Shown: piece by piece, positions 46,385 to 57,160 of the stretch | Layout of the letters: every line of letters starts with the position of its first letter | Numbering within the stretch: the stretch's first letter is position 1 | NCBI GenBank assembly: GCA_030704615.1 | Contig: CM060731.1 | Coordinates: 29,884,001 to 29,948,000 of the forward strand | Direction of reading: 5' to 3' | DNA: 64,000 nucleotides | Source: Takakia lepidozioides | Lineage: Eukaryota; Streptophyta; Takakiopsida; Takakiales; Takakiaceae | Notes under the pieces: generated by a model | What the model was told of the DNA's origin: nothing | The model's database searches: none | Seen by the model: the letters and a program-made list of their open reading frames with translations, nothing else | Program-made: the position numbers and the translations under genes

Positions 46385-47238
46385 CACTACAACAGATCGC
46401 GGTATTTACGACTGTATATATGACTATTCTGCAGTCATAAACGGTACATATGACTTCTATGACTGTAAGTCGTGCAAACCAAGTCAATACAATGAGTACA
46501 GGATGGTACGGTCCGGATGACTACAGTCATATGAACCAAGTGATATCTCTCACTGCAGTCATATATACCATACTGCAGCCGCCGCCGCTGCCGTGCCATG
46601 TGGCGAGGCGCAATTGATTTAAAAAATTAAATTAAATTAAATTAAAAACTAAAAAAATAAAAATATATGTCAAACGCCGCGTCGCACCGCATTGTGCCAC
46701 GTGGCATAATGCATTTTATAATAATGAAAAAACCACGTGGCAGTCCATCTAGGGTACCACGTGCTATCCCTAGCTCGCCTACTAACCCTAGGGCCATCTT
46801 ATCTATTTGATTGTACTTAGAGAAGTTTGAACCTACAACCTCTTTACTATAAGAGTTATAGTTCACTACTTGTCAACCAATACACCCATTAGTCATTCAT
46901 ATGATCATATAGTGTTTTAATTGTATTCTACACACCAAATTACAAAATCCCCAGTAGTCATCATGACTATGTAACCTCATCCATGTACACTGTAGTCATG
47001 GAAATGACTATGAATGGTGAGCTAAATCTGGTCAATTGCCGTTGACCAGCCTTCCGCCCATTCCGGAGCCATGTAGTCATATAGACGACTATTTAGATAG
47101 TCGTTCATATGACTACAGTCGTATGAACGACTGCGGGAGATCAATTTCATATAAAAACATGGTGCAGTCATGGTCAAAGTCATGAAAACTATGACTACCA
47201 CGGTTTGGCAGTCATAACTACCGTGATCTGTTGTAGTG
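46385..47238. mobile_element. Non-autonomous CACTA element
   Basis: The left end is CACTACAACAGATCGCGGTA. The reverse complement of the right end is CACTACAACAGATCACGGTA, 19 of 20 identical. A 3-base target duplication TCT flanks it (46,382-46,384 and 47,239-47,241). Subterminal GACTACAGTCATATGA-type repeats in both orientations fit the En/Spm-CACTA superfamily. It is 854 bases long with no transposase. A tRNA-like piece (TAGGTTCAAACTTC on -) lies near 46,825. Confidence 0.92.
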
Positions 47239-48780
47239 TCTCCAAAGCCTCCATCCCACGCCCCTGCTGTGCATACCCCTGCAAGCATCGCGTTCCACGA
47301 CACCACATCTCGTTCAGCCATGGTGTTGAAATTAACTCCCTTCGTATCCTTAATGCACCCACATTTGGCATACATGTCCACCAGGGCAGTGTTCAGGATG
47401 ACATTAGGTACAATTCCAGCTTTGACGATGTCACCACGCACCTCTTTTCCCTTTTCCAGGGCTCCCAGGCTTGCACACGCATTGCAAACACAAACAAATG
47501 TGATGTGGTTGGGCTTCGCCCCTTCGCACAACATTTGCTTCTAGGTCTCCAAAGCCTCCATCCCGCACCCTTGCTGTGCATATCCTGCAATCATCGCACT
47601 CCACGACACCACATCTCGTTCAGCCATACTGTCGAAAACTCCCTTCATACATGTCCACAAGGGTATTGTTCTGAATGACATTTTGTACAATTGCAGGTCT
47701 GACAATGCACCCACATTTGGCATACCTGTCCACCAGGGCAGTGTTCAGAATGACATCTGGTACAATTCCAGCTTGGACGATGTCACCACGGACCTCTTTC
47801 CCCTTTTCCAGAGCTCCCAGGCTTGCACACACATTGCAAACAACAAATGTGATGTGGTTGGGCTTCGCCCCTTTGCGCAACATTTGCTCCTAAATCTCCA
47901 AAGCCTCCATCCTGCACCCTTGTTGTGCATATCCTGCAATCATCGCACTCCACGACACCACATCTGGTTCAGCCATACTGTCGAACACTCCCTTCATACA
48001 TGTCCACAAGTGTATTGTTCTGAATGACATTTTGTACAATTGCAGGTCTGAAAATGCACCCACAACACCACATTTTATTCAGCCATATTGTTGAACACTG
48101 CCTTTGCATCCTCGATACCCTACAAGCATGACATTTCACCACATTTGGCATACATGTCCACCAGGGCAGTGTTCAGGATGACATCTGGTACAAATCCATT
48201 TTTGACGATGTCACCATGGACCTCTTCCCCCTTTTCCAGAGCTCCTAGGCTTGCACACGCATTGCAAACACAAACAAATGTGTTGCAGTTGGGCTTCACC
48301 CCTTCGCACATCAATTGCTCATAGGTATCCAAAGCCTCCATCCCACATCCTTGCTGTGCATATCCTACAATCATCGCACTCCACGACACCACATCTCATT
48401 CAGCCATACTGTTGAACACTCCCTTTGCATCCTCGATGCACTCACATTTGACATACATGTCCAACAAGGCAGTGTTCAGAATGACATCGGGTACAATTCC
48501 AGATTTGATGATGTCACCATGGACCTCTTTGCACCTTTCCAGGGCTGCCAGGCTTGCACACGCATTGTCATCGCACTCCACGACACCACATCTCATTCAG
48601 CCATACTGTCAAACACTCCCTTTATACATGTCCACGAGGGTATTGTTCAGAATGACACTTGGTACAATTGCAGCTCTGACAATGTCGCCATGGACCTCTT
48701 TCGCCCTTTTCCAGAGTTGCCAGGCTTGCACACGCATCGCAAATGCACACAATCTCAACAAGTCAATTGTGGTCATAAGA
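47239..48780 (-). pseudogene. PPR pieces, block 6, with internal tandem duplication
   Basis: Four or five PPR-bearing segments read [55 protein letters not shown] and TALVDMYAKCGCIKD. The block from about 47,544 recurs at about 47,900 (period near 356 bases, almost identical), so part of it is a recent tandem duplication. Stops and frameshifts separate all segments. The right edge meets the ALWAYS EARLY exon at 48,780 without a gap. Confidence 0.8.
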
Positions 48781-48783
48781 TAC

Positions 48784-49041
48784 ATTTTTCCAGTCTCTGC
48801 CATATTTCCAAAATGCTTGATAGAAGAGCTCCAGGTCCTCTTTGCTCCAGGGAGGTCCAAGCATGTCCGACAATTTGCGCTTCTGATCACCAGCCTGCCC
48901 ACTCACCTCAGTCCCATAACTGCATTCAAGCAGCATCCAAAATTGGATTTCACTCTTGCTCACGCTGGGTGTGCTACCCATCTGCCCAGTCCCAATGGCA
49001 CCATTGCTCCTAGATATGGAATTTTGCCGGGATCCAACAAC
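48784..49041 (-). pseudogene. SANT exon of an ALWAYS EARLY/LIN-9-like gene
   Basis: Between acceptor GGTTGCAG and donor GTATCT an 86-codon exon reads [20 protein letters not shown], then [20 protein letters not shown] and [13 protein letters not shown]. The KRKLSDxLGPxW then LxxFYxAxxKYGxDWKx pattern is the SANT/Myb-like domain that opens plant ALWAYS EARLY proteins, relatives of LIN-9 in MuvB/DREAM complexes. No DIRP domain or other exon is nearby. The exon is open and splice-bounded, yet its 3' neighbour is PPR debris. Confidence 0.75.
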
Positions 49042-49619
49042 CTGCAACCTGACATCACCAGAATCAGGCAAATTGTTCAATTGAATGCCTTTGATGAGGA
49101 TGGATCTATAGGCAAAAACAGAAAGAGAGCTCAATTTGCTGGGACAGAAAGTGCTATTCCTTCTTCAAGTTGCTTAAAGGGCTCATGCTCAGGTCTATGG
49201 GCACTCCCCTTTTTCATTATCACCACGTTTAACAAAACAATGGTCACAAAAATAATGACCAAGAAGGCTGAAACATGGAAAAAGAGCAACCTTCAGCTTT
49301 GAATGTCAGTCTCACAGTTTGCATTTATTTTTTCCAGTGAACACTGGTTATAGGGAGATTATGGCGGACAGACAGCAATTACAATCTAGTCAATGTAAGA
49401 TTAGGTTTGAAACTTAGGTCTAGTTTCAAGCAGATGTGGGACTTTTGCAACCAGACACAACCTGACATATCCTTCGTGCTTATGGAAAATCAATCATGGA
49501 GACTCACTGTGCCGGTCTGAAACAAGGAAGTAAGGTGTAATCTAAGTTGCACTTTTCTTCTTTCCCACCCAATCACGAGTGAAAGCTTCCGATTCCGTCT
49601 GCAAGAAACTCCTCCCCAT
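49042..49619. other. Non-coding stretch
   Basis: No recognised exon. An intron or untranslated remainder of the ALWAYS EARLY source gene may be included. Confidence 0.3.
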
Positions 49620-49990
49620 TTGTTGTCTTTTCGAATCATAGGTAATCTGGAGCTTGAAATCCGGCCTTTTTGGATGAATCTGGACACACACTCGATCCCT
49701 GCTCCTTCAAGCTATCCATGTCTGTGCTTGCAAGGTGAACGATGGCGGAAAACGCAGAGCTCCTGCAGTTCAAGAAGATCAAGATCCGGGCATTGCGGGC
49801 AGTTCCAAAGACGTTGGCACGGCGATTTCTATTGGCCTATTTCGCGCGGGCCGTCCGGGCAGATTCCAAAGAAATTGACGACGACGATGACGTGGTGATG
49901 ATGACGTGTCTACGATGACGTGGCGACGAAACGTGGCGACGATGACGTGGCACTATGGCACCCTATACCTACTCTACGCTAAACTAGCTT
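49620..49990 (+). mobile_element. Inverted unit, right copy (U2)
   Basis: Inverted partner of 38,786-39,160. Going outward it reads TCGAATCATAGGTAATCTGG, the micro-ORF, GACGTGGCGACGAAACGTGG and GGCACTATGGCACCCTAT, then ACTCTACGCTAAACTAGCTT. The outermost about 50 bases (to the GTTTTGTCAAAAAATTCTAG complement) also match the left edge of the third copy at 61,580, so the true end is near 50,030. Confidence 0.85.
49742..49918 (+). CDS. 58-codon micro-ORF inside unit U2
   Basis: Starts MAENAELLQFKKIKIRALRA, continues VPKTLARRFLLAYFARAVRA, and ends with the acidic DSKEIDDDDD then VVMMTCLR. It is strongly basic then acidic. U1 has the same frame with one stop. I do not recognise the protein. It could be an exon of a captured gene (the ATG may be its start codon, preceded by TTGCAAGGTGAACG) or an element-encoded peptide. 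Confidence 0.4.
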   Translation: MAENAELLQFKKIKIRALRAVPKTLARRFLLAYFARAVRADSKEIDDDDDVVMMTCLR

Positions 49991-50180
49991 CCGACCTTCG
50001 GTCGTCGCTAGAATTTTTTGACAAAACTATAGATTGTTTCATTGGCGAGATCTAATGTGCTTCTAGATTTTGCCAAAACACAAGATTGATAAGCTGATGA
50101 AACCTATTTTTGTCTACAAGAAATTTTTTTGTGTTTTTACAGGGATGTTGGACTTGAATTATTGATATTGGCATTCATAC

Positions 50181-50350
50181 GTGTTTTTTTTTTTTTTTTT
50201 TTTTTTTTTCCCCTAAAGAGAAAGGGAGGTAGCCCTTGAGAACTTTATTCATGATTACATTTGAAGGGAGAAAAATTAAAACCCTTTGAAGCCCGAAGAT
50301 AGCCATGAGGCACAGACTCACGAAGAATCGTGAAGGATAATCCAAGTAAC
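50181..50350 (-). repeat. SINE 3' fragment with long A-tail
   Basis: A run of about 28 T (A on the minus strand) is followed by CCCTAAAGAGAAAGGGAGGT and AGCCCTTGAGAACTTTATTC. The body resembles 2,265-2,335. The tRNA-like head is missing. Confidence 0.5.
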
Positions 50351-50784
50351 AATAAACGAGGTTGGGTAGCACGTGTGCACTGACATGAGCATGCTCATGT
50401 GAGGACAAGGGTATATTCCCAGAATTTCCACGAAATTTCCGTGAAATTTCCACAACGAAATGAAATTGGCGAAACAGCTAACACATAAAAAACAAGTAGC
50501 CCCTATACCTGATGAACATGTTACCCTATAGGCGTGGCTTTTTCTCCATTATAGACGCGAGAGTTAGGCAATGAAGTTTAAAGTCCTCACCCATGGATAA
50601 TTTCGCATGGCGAAACTCTGCCTAAGAAGAAATCACACTGTAGCTAAAAAGATGAATATGTCACTTTTAAAGCCCCCACCTTAATGGGTCCATGATGGCA
50701 AAATCAGACTCCTGATATTCAACTACTGGTGCTTTTCGGCGTTTTTTCCCCCCCATAATACAAGTAGCCGACCCATTACTCCTG

Positions 50785-51248
50785 TTGAGATCTAGCGATT
50801 TTTTGCCCAGAAAAGATCTGAATTTCCAAGGGACCATTATGTGCAGCTGTTGCTCAATTAATGCCATCGAATCTCTGGAACACTGCTTCATCTATTGCTG
50901 GCCCCCCATTCTATTTGGCCATTGGTGTCAGGGTTCTACCTTATCTAGAACAGCCTATCGATGCAACCGGTGACACTTCTCTTCAATTATGAGCAGGGAA
51001 GAAAAACAATAGCCACTAATTGGCCCGTGTTCGAGGCATTGAGACACTCAACCCTTTGGCACTTGTGGAAAGCATGGCGTGGTTGGACCTTGGAAAGGAA
51101 AAACACGTCAGAAACAGCTCTGCTTACCAGGCTTGTCTACTTTGATGTCATAGTTGCTGCCAAAAAAACGTGGTTGGTCTTCTGTGCAGCTATCGGAAAA
51201 AAACCAGAATGTCAGCACTTGCTCCTCGACACCTTCAGAGCAACTTAG
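50785..51248 (+). pseudogene. LINE C-terminal fragment (zf-RVT type)
   Basis: The frame reads DLNFQGTIMCSCCSINAIES then LEHCFIYCWPPILFGHW, the C-x2-C...E-S-x2-H-x4-C zinc-binding pattern found after plant LINE reverse transcriptases. It is followed by ATNWPVFEALRHSTLWHLWK and AWRGWTLERKN. A frame change occurs near 50,970. The reverse transcriptase itself is absent. Confidence 0.6.
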
Positions 51249-51984
51249 GGTAGGCAAGGTCACGTATGCAGCTGCATTGAAGCTCACTCCTGCGTCTGGC
51301 CACAAAGAACTACCCTTCTATGGCAGCTGCAGGTCCTAATTCCTCTTCGGCGTCCCCGGAGTTCGACCGGGGACAACCCGCTCACATAAGCATGCCCACG
51401 GTCATGGAAGTTTTATGTTTTTAAACCTCGGTCATAGGACTTATATGTTTTCAAAACGGAATAAAACCATAAGCAGGTATAGAGGACTGGTGCATTTGAA
51501 CAGTACATCTGCGCCAATCCAGCTGCGAGGAGAAACGTTCAATAGTGTAGCCAGAAACCCTAAACCTATAGCATCGGCGGTGAGTTTCGCATTGGGAAAT
51601 ACTTGGTGATATGGGCACAAACTAAGCAACGGTGCGTTTTGCATTGAGACATTCCATCACCCAACAATCCCACATCCAAAAGGAATGGGTGGGGGGAGAG
51701 AGAGAGAGAGAGGACTTCGGCCAAAGCCGGCGTAACTAAGAGCCACTTCGCAAGGTGGGCCCTAATATAGCCACTTCTCTGACCCTGCCACCTCATTACT
51801 CTAGCCACATGTGTGCTGGGTAGAATTGAATTCAGGCCGGGCCATTTTTTGAAAAATAAACAAAAACACTGTGGTAGTACCACTTGTTACCATGGATTTG
51901 TGCTCAGCTTGCAACAGGCCAACAACTAACAACCCTCCGAAAGGGGGCAGTATCCTCAAGGGGAAGAGGCTCTTATTTACACTA
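51249..51984. other. Non-coding stretch with (GA)n-anchored repeat
   Basis: At 51,690-51,760 a GA microsatellite is followed by CGGCCAAAGCCGGCGTAACT and AAGAGCCAC. This resembles 60,062-60,105 (TAGCCGAAGCTAGCGTAAAT, GAGAGCC), which follows an (AT)n run. No gene was seen. Confidence 0.4.
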
Positions 51985-52664
51985 CCGTAGGGAAGGCTGA
52001 TCCGGGACTAAATAATTAGAAATGAATCTGCCTAATAATTAAGTGAAAATTTAGGAAAAACTGCCAAAATTCCAGAAACTTTAAAAAAATGCCTAAAATC
52101 TCAAACAAACTCCAAATGTCAAATCTCCAAATGCATGTTTCAAGGCAGAAAGCTCTAGGAAAATATTTTCCTTAGCTCTGAGAAATCCTAGAATAATTGG
52201 CTGAACAATCACTGCTCTTAACAACCCACATAATTTGTTTTTTTTTGTTTGTTTTTTTTTTGAAAAAAGGAAACACCTGGGAGCGCCAGCTCACAAATTT
52301 GGTCCCTTAGTAGTGAGAGGAGAAAATAACCTCTGTCATTGATGCGCTATGGAGGCGAACGTGGGACACCGCCCAGGAACCATACCACACCCGTCAGTAG
52401 GAAGATTTGACCCCAGAATCATCTGGGTGGCACTCAGTGCACTTAACCATCTAAGCTACTGACTGTTGGTACATAATTCTCTTTATCACATCTGGTACAG
52501 TAGATAGAGCAAGTTCATGCAGGGAGTCACTGCCGAATTACTTAAAATCTCATCGTGGCAGTGCTGTAAAATCTTGAAATCTAGAAGTGTTTTGTTGTAA
52601 AGAAAATAAATATTCGGCACTTCACTGCAGGATCAGCCTTCCCACTACAGCCTTCCCACTACGG
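51985..52664. mobile_element. MITE 2, TA target duplication
   Basis: TA then CCGTAGGGAAGGCTGATCC on the left; GGATCAGCCTTCCCACTAC, then a repeat of GCCTTCCCACTACGG, and TA on the right. The right end carries a 15-base terminal duplication. A family-B SINE (52,235-52,466) is inserted inside. The interior is AT-rich with CCTAATAATTAA, as in the other two MITEs. Confidence 0.75.
52235..52466 (-). repeat. tRNA-derived SINE, family B copy 2 (nested)
   Basis: Minus-strand CAGTCAGTAGCTTAGATGGT (A-box), then TGGGGTCAAATCTTCC (degenerate B-box), GGGCGGTGTCCCACG and CCCAGGTGTTTCC before an A-rich tail. It is close to 56,262-56,475. Confidence 0.8.
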
Positions 52665-53527
52665 TAACTCCAGTAGGTTACATCTTTCTCTCTCTTATTC
52701 CTCAACTCTTCTTGTTTGCAGAGTGACAACAAGGATTCAACCTGTGATCCCAACAACTTCCTTATTTCTAGATGTTTGGTCCACAGAGTTGAGGAGAACC
52801 TTTTGTGACAGGTTTAATGGAGGGTGGCATCTATCTGAGACAATAACCTCTTCTCCTTCCATCCTCCTCCCACATAGGCCCGAGCCTTCTCAGCTATTAT
52901 TTGGCTATAGGGGAAGGTACAGCCGGGATGGGATGGCTTCATCAGTGGGCCTGCTGGCAGTAGAGGTGGAAGGCTTGCATGCAAATTAGAGCATCGATCT
53001 TCTTACATATCTTTGACAACCAGTTTTTGGCAAGATGCATAAGGCACTGAGGATTCTTATAACTTGGAAAGCACCTATATACTGCAAAGAGCTCAGTGCT
53101 ACATATGCTTGACTGCAAAGAGACTCCTTGATACACAAACATGTTAAATCTGCTGACAGAGTAGCTGTGCTTAGTAGTGAACAGATTGCAAGAATTTACT
53201 AACATCAGAGTTGAATTTCACTTCTGTAACATGAGCTGTACAACTCACAGGTGTCTGAGGGCTTGCGCCAACACCTGCAAACAGCAGCCAGCTATGAGTG
53301 GGCACAACAATTGTCGCTCCCAGAAACTGCTGTGTTTGTTGGTATAGAAAGTTATGTACTCAATACTCAATGTTGTAGGGCTATTAGCATGCATCCATCT
53401 TTACCAAATACAGCTATACAACCACCCCTGCATCCTCCTCTTCTAATCACCTTAGTGCCAAGTGATGCAGGATCAGCAGCAGCAAATACTCTGTGTGGTC
53501 TGTTTCCTTCAAAACGGGAGAGTATAC
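52665..53527. other. Intergenic, ZIP 3' side
   Basis: Probably includes the 3'-untranslated region of the leftward ZIP gene. A frame at 52,723-52,989 follows an acceptor-like TTGTTTGCAG but shows no recognised domain. Confidence 0.35.
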
Positions 53528-55576
53528 TCAAGCCCAAATGCCAACAGCCGCCATGGCAAGGGCTCCTGAGAAAAGGGCCAAATAAGACCACAGTTGCAGG
53601 CTGCATTTGCCTTGCAGGCGCTTGCTTAGGAAGTCCGCCGCGATGAGGTCTACCAATGACATGTACACAAGAATGCCTGCAGATATGGAGTCGAATATGC
53701 CCTCCACAATGAGTGCCCTTGGACTATTCTCATTATAGCTGGATGCAATTCCCAGTCCAACTGCAATTCCTGCCGGGGTGGTAACCGCAAAAAAAAACGC
53801 CATCACTGTAGCAGACACATAATTGAAAGCTGCCTGTCCCCCACCAACAGCGGACAGTATTAGAATTCTTCCTAATAGTGAGCTAGTCAGTCGATTCTAG
53901 ATTAATTAGGCCTATCCAGGGGAAAGTGGGGTGGTGTCAAGGAAGAATAGGTCAATCACCAACATCTGACAGCAAATCACCACATTCCAGTACACATTAG
54001 GCTAGTATGTGTGGGGAAAAAGAAGGCAGGAAAAATGAGAGGCACGGTTGCAGTGGGTACCCATCAAAATGACTCTCTGGCTAACACCACTTTCAGCAGA
54101 AAAGAAGAGAACAAATTGCCAACCTGGGAGATGCAGCCACCAAGGGCAAACCCTTCAAAAAACTGATGGAAGACGAGAGCAGCCATGAGGGGTCTTATGG
54201 TACAGGGGCTTTGTGAGACACCCAGTGCTATCCCTATGATCACCGAGTGAGCCAAGATGCCAATTTCCAACACCTGCATGTTTGCAAACATAGCAATTGT
54301 AGTCAACACGTCAGAAAATAAATTAAGTATGCAGTGCCTGTAGGTCTATATGTCCATGTAAGCTACCTGTGAAAAATCACATTTTCCAGCTTAAAAGACC
54401 ACTATCTAATGGAGTGTGCAAACTAGCTTACTTGTGCAATAACCACGTGTCTGATATGTGAGACACTGTCATTGAATGGAGGGAGGTCATGAGTGTGACC
54501 CAGATGCCCTGGAACATTGTCTTGAACATGGGATGCTGCATGGGCGTTCATGCCAACTATGTGTAACTGCTCGTTCCCATTCTGCCCTCCTTCGACGTCC
54601 TTGAATTTGCTGGAGGGCGCATCTGCGACTGCTTTGTACCTTTCTCCCCCTAGATGAAACAAAAACTAATCATTAGCTAGAATGCACAAGCCTGCCACAC
54701 ATGAACTAATGGTTAGTCCAGCTCCAGAATGGTCCACAGTCATCTCTTTGCATATCCAAAATGAATCTGGCATGGGAAACATCAAGGACCGCACAAGGGA
54801 ACCTAGCATGGCACATGAGCAAGCGAATTACCATCTTTGTGGACCTGCTCTTTCGATCCTGGGATCACTACTGGTATTTAGGTTTGTGACCACTTCATTC
54901 TGCAGCTATTTACCACTGCTTAACCTAAATTCAGCAGCTTGTCTTGACGCTGCCAACATCCTACACATGCGTGGAATCCAGATGTATGAAAAGAATCCGG
55001 TGGCCATGTGAAAGTGTTTCAAGAACCATAGCTTATTTGAGTAATGACGGGGCCTCCTTGAAGGCCTGGCAAGATCAGTTTCCGTCCGAAAAAAGGTATG
55101 TTTCGAAGTACTAAGCAAAAAAGTATGTATGGTGCAACCTTACCCGCGTGCGCCGGTAGGGGCTCCCCATTCTCCCCATTCTCAATCTCGCCTCCATGAT
55201 TTTTCTTCCTCCCATAGAACTCAGTAGCAGCAAAGTCAATAACTAAGGTCCCAAGTGCCGCTAGCATGGAAAACAACCCAAAAAATGGATACTTGGACCA
55301 TGGAAAAGCAGGCAGGCAACTGCTGTTCAAGGCATTCGCTGCATCCGGCAACATGTGCACAAATGCAGTCGCCAAGATGACCCCAGCTGCAAACGCCTTG
55401 GCAATGAAGAAAACATTCCCATCTGTCCTCAAAAAACTTAGCCGCCTTCCCACAAGGGGTAATGCTACACCAAGGGCACTGGCAAAGAGAATCAACGCTA
55501 CTGCAGCCAATTTTAAACGTAGAGCCTCCGGCTTATCTCGGCACGAGAGATCCAATGAAGCTCCACAGTCTGCCAT
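53528..55576 (-). CDS. ZIP-family (ZRT/IRT-like) metal transporter
   Basis: Membrane transporter moving zinc or other divalent metals into the cytosol. Four exons join in one frame (1,107 bases, 368 codons): 55576-55144, 54649-54432, 54273-54124, 53833-53528, all GT-AG. Transmembrane helices 1-3 lie in exon 1 ([60 protein letters not shown]). The long cytosolic loop is His-rich ([32 protein letters not shown]). Helix 4 has the metal-binding [12 protein letters not shown] and helix 5 [14 protein letters not shown], the ZIP signature. Helices 6-8 follow ([52 protein letters not shown]). The start is the first ATG before a hydrophilic Cys-containing N-terminus, typical of the family. The gene is intact. 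Metal specificity cannot be read. Confidence 0.93.
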
Positions 55577-56261
55577 CCCCTCTCAAGCACCCGCTCCTGC
55601 ATGCATCAGTTTTACCTTAATCTGGCAGCACCTGTACATATGTAAGCTTGGTTTACTTAACAGCATTGCCCCGGGAGAAACAGCCCCCAGCCTTGTACTG
55701 TCGCTACATACTTACCTTCTGATCAGCTGCCGCGGAACCTGCATGATGTGCTCATTATGTTCATCCGATGTCGACACCCAATGTCGACACGAGGGACCGG
55801 TTCGTTCACCTTCTTATACTTACCTCTTTTCCTTTTTAAAAAGGGCAGACAAATCAGGTCCCCCGTTTTTCTTTTCTTTTTTTGTATGTATATTCTTATA
55901 CCTTTTTTATAAAAACATTTAGAGAACAGGGGACAGAGGCTTCCAGTGTTTTTTTTTCTGGCGAAAAATCGCCAGATTTCGACCTGAAAAATGGGTCGGC
56001 TACTTTTACTAAGGAGTTATGGGAGTAAAAATAAAAAAATCTCCAGAAAGCGCCACAAGTTAAATAACATGAGCCAGATTTTTCCTACGTGGACCTAGTA
56101 AAACATGACACTTGTATAATATCCACTTTTCTAACTTTGTTACCTCTTTATTCTCGCCACATGGGCACTGGGTAAAATCTACATGTCGCCATGCCTGCGA
56201 TTTTGGAAAAGTGACAAAAAATTATTTATTGATAAGGTGTAAGGAGAAAATAACCTTACAA
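55577..56261. other. ZIP upstream region
   Basis: Promoter side of the ZIP gene. At 55,955-56,010 a segment (AAATCGCCAGATTTCGACCTGAAAA, shortened here as AAATCGCCAGATTTCGACCT) recurs near 61,513 and, inverted, near 50,770. No gene was seen. Confidence 0.4.
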
Positions 56262-56475
56262 AACCTTTTTTTTTTTTCCAAAGGGAAACACCTGGGAGTG
56301 ACAGACTGAATAACCTCTTTCACAGTAAGCGTGGCATGGAGGCTGAGAAGTGGGACACCGCCCAGGGAAGGGGGAGAAGAGTAATACCACACCCGTCAAG
56401 TAGCAGGATTTGACCCCAGAATCATCCGGGTGGCACTCAGTGTGCTTACCAACTGAGCTACTGACTGATGATTCT
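56262..56475 (-). repeat. tRNA-derived SINE, family B copy 3
   Basis: The minus strand starts CAGTCAGTAGCTCAGTTGGT then AAGCACAC (a canonical A-box), with GGGGTCAAATCCTGC as B-box. The body GGGCGGTGTCCCAC and CCCAGGTGTTTCCCTTTGG leads to a poly-A tail (T run at 56,266-56,278). This is the best-preserved copy. Confidence 0.85.
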
Positions 56476-56489
56476 TTATTTGAGTGTAT

Positions 56490-56797
56490 ATTTTTGTTTC
56501 CAAGGAATCAGCGGGCCCAGCAACTGCGCCTTGGAAGGGGAAAGTTAACATGCTTTGTGCTATAGGGGAGGTGCCATCTGCCGAGGTGGCACCGTTAAAT
56601 GCGACGTCATCAGATGACATCTCCCATGGCCAGACGAACTTTGGGTCAAGGGAGATCCAATAATAAAATACAAAGAAAAGTAATGGCAAGCTCTTTACGA
56701 GCCATGGAGACATTATAAGGTAGAGAGACAGATGACATGGGTTTGAAATCCACGCAGGCCAATACACTAGTGGCTTATCACCAGGACACGGCCTGTT
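56490..56797 (-). repeat. tRNA-derived SINE, family A copy 2
   Basis: Minus-strand AGGCCGTGTCCTGGTGATAA (A-box-like), then GATTTCAAACCCATG (B-box), with the body end resembling 2,470-2,690 (GGGCCCGCTGATTCC). The TRIM element inserted at its head. Confidence 0.65.
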
Positions 56798-56799
56798 GT

Positions 56800-57148
56800 T
56801 GTTGGAAATCAACTCCTGACCAAGTTACTACTACCTAGAGTTACTGTGATGACAAGTCATGCTTCCATAATAGGAGTGTTGTCAAGTCACAGTTAACAAT
56901 AGAGATAAGCCTCGGTTAGCTAAAGTTAGCTTGACTCAAGTCATTGTACCCAAATAGCAGGTGGAGATAACTTAAGTAAAAGCATGGAGTTATGCTATAG
57001 TTATCTCAGCTATTTCTGGATTAGACTTTGAGTATAAATAGGAAGAGCTCGGAGGGTGGACACACAACTTGTTGTGGTCCTATGGTTTGGTGGAGAGTTC
57101 TCCGTAATCAGTTCATATTTTATCTCTATTCTCTGTCAAATTCCAACA
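56800..57148 (+). repeat. TRIM 5' LTR
   Basis: Runs TGTTGG to CCAACA. Its TATA-like AGTATAAATAGGAAG near 57,027 fits the U3-R promoter. Confidence 0.93.
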
Positions 57149-57160
57149 TGGTATCAGAGC
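57149..57160 (+). promoter_or_regulatory. TRIM primer-binding site
   Basis: TGGTATCAGAGC is complementary to the 3' end of initiator-Met tRNA and lies flush with the 5' LTR. Confidence 0.93.

Noticed and set aside
45872-49302. Long plus-strand frames (183-296 codons)
   Set aside because: They are antisense shadows of the minus-strand PPR and ALWAYS EARLY sequences.
57027-57041. Independent gene promoter
   Set aside because: The TATA-like AGTATAAATA is inside the TRIM LTR and repeats in the second LTR, so it belongs to the retroelement.
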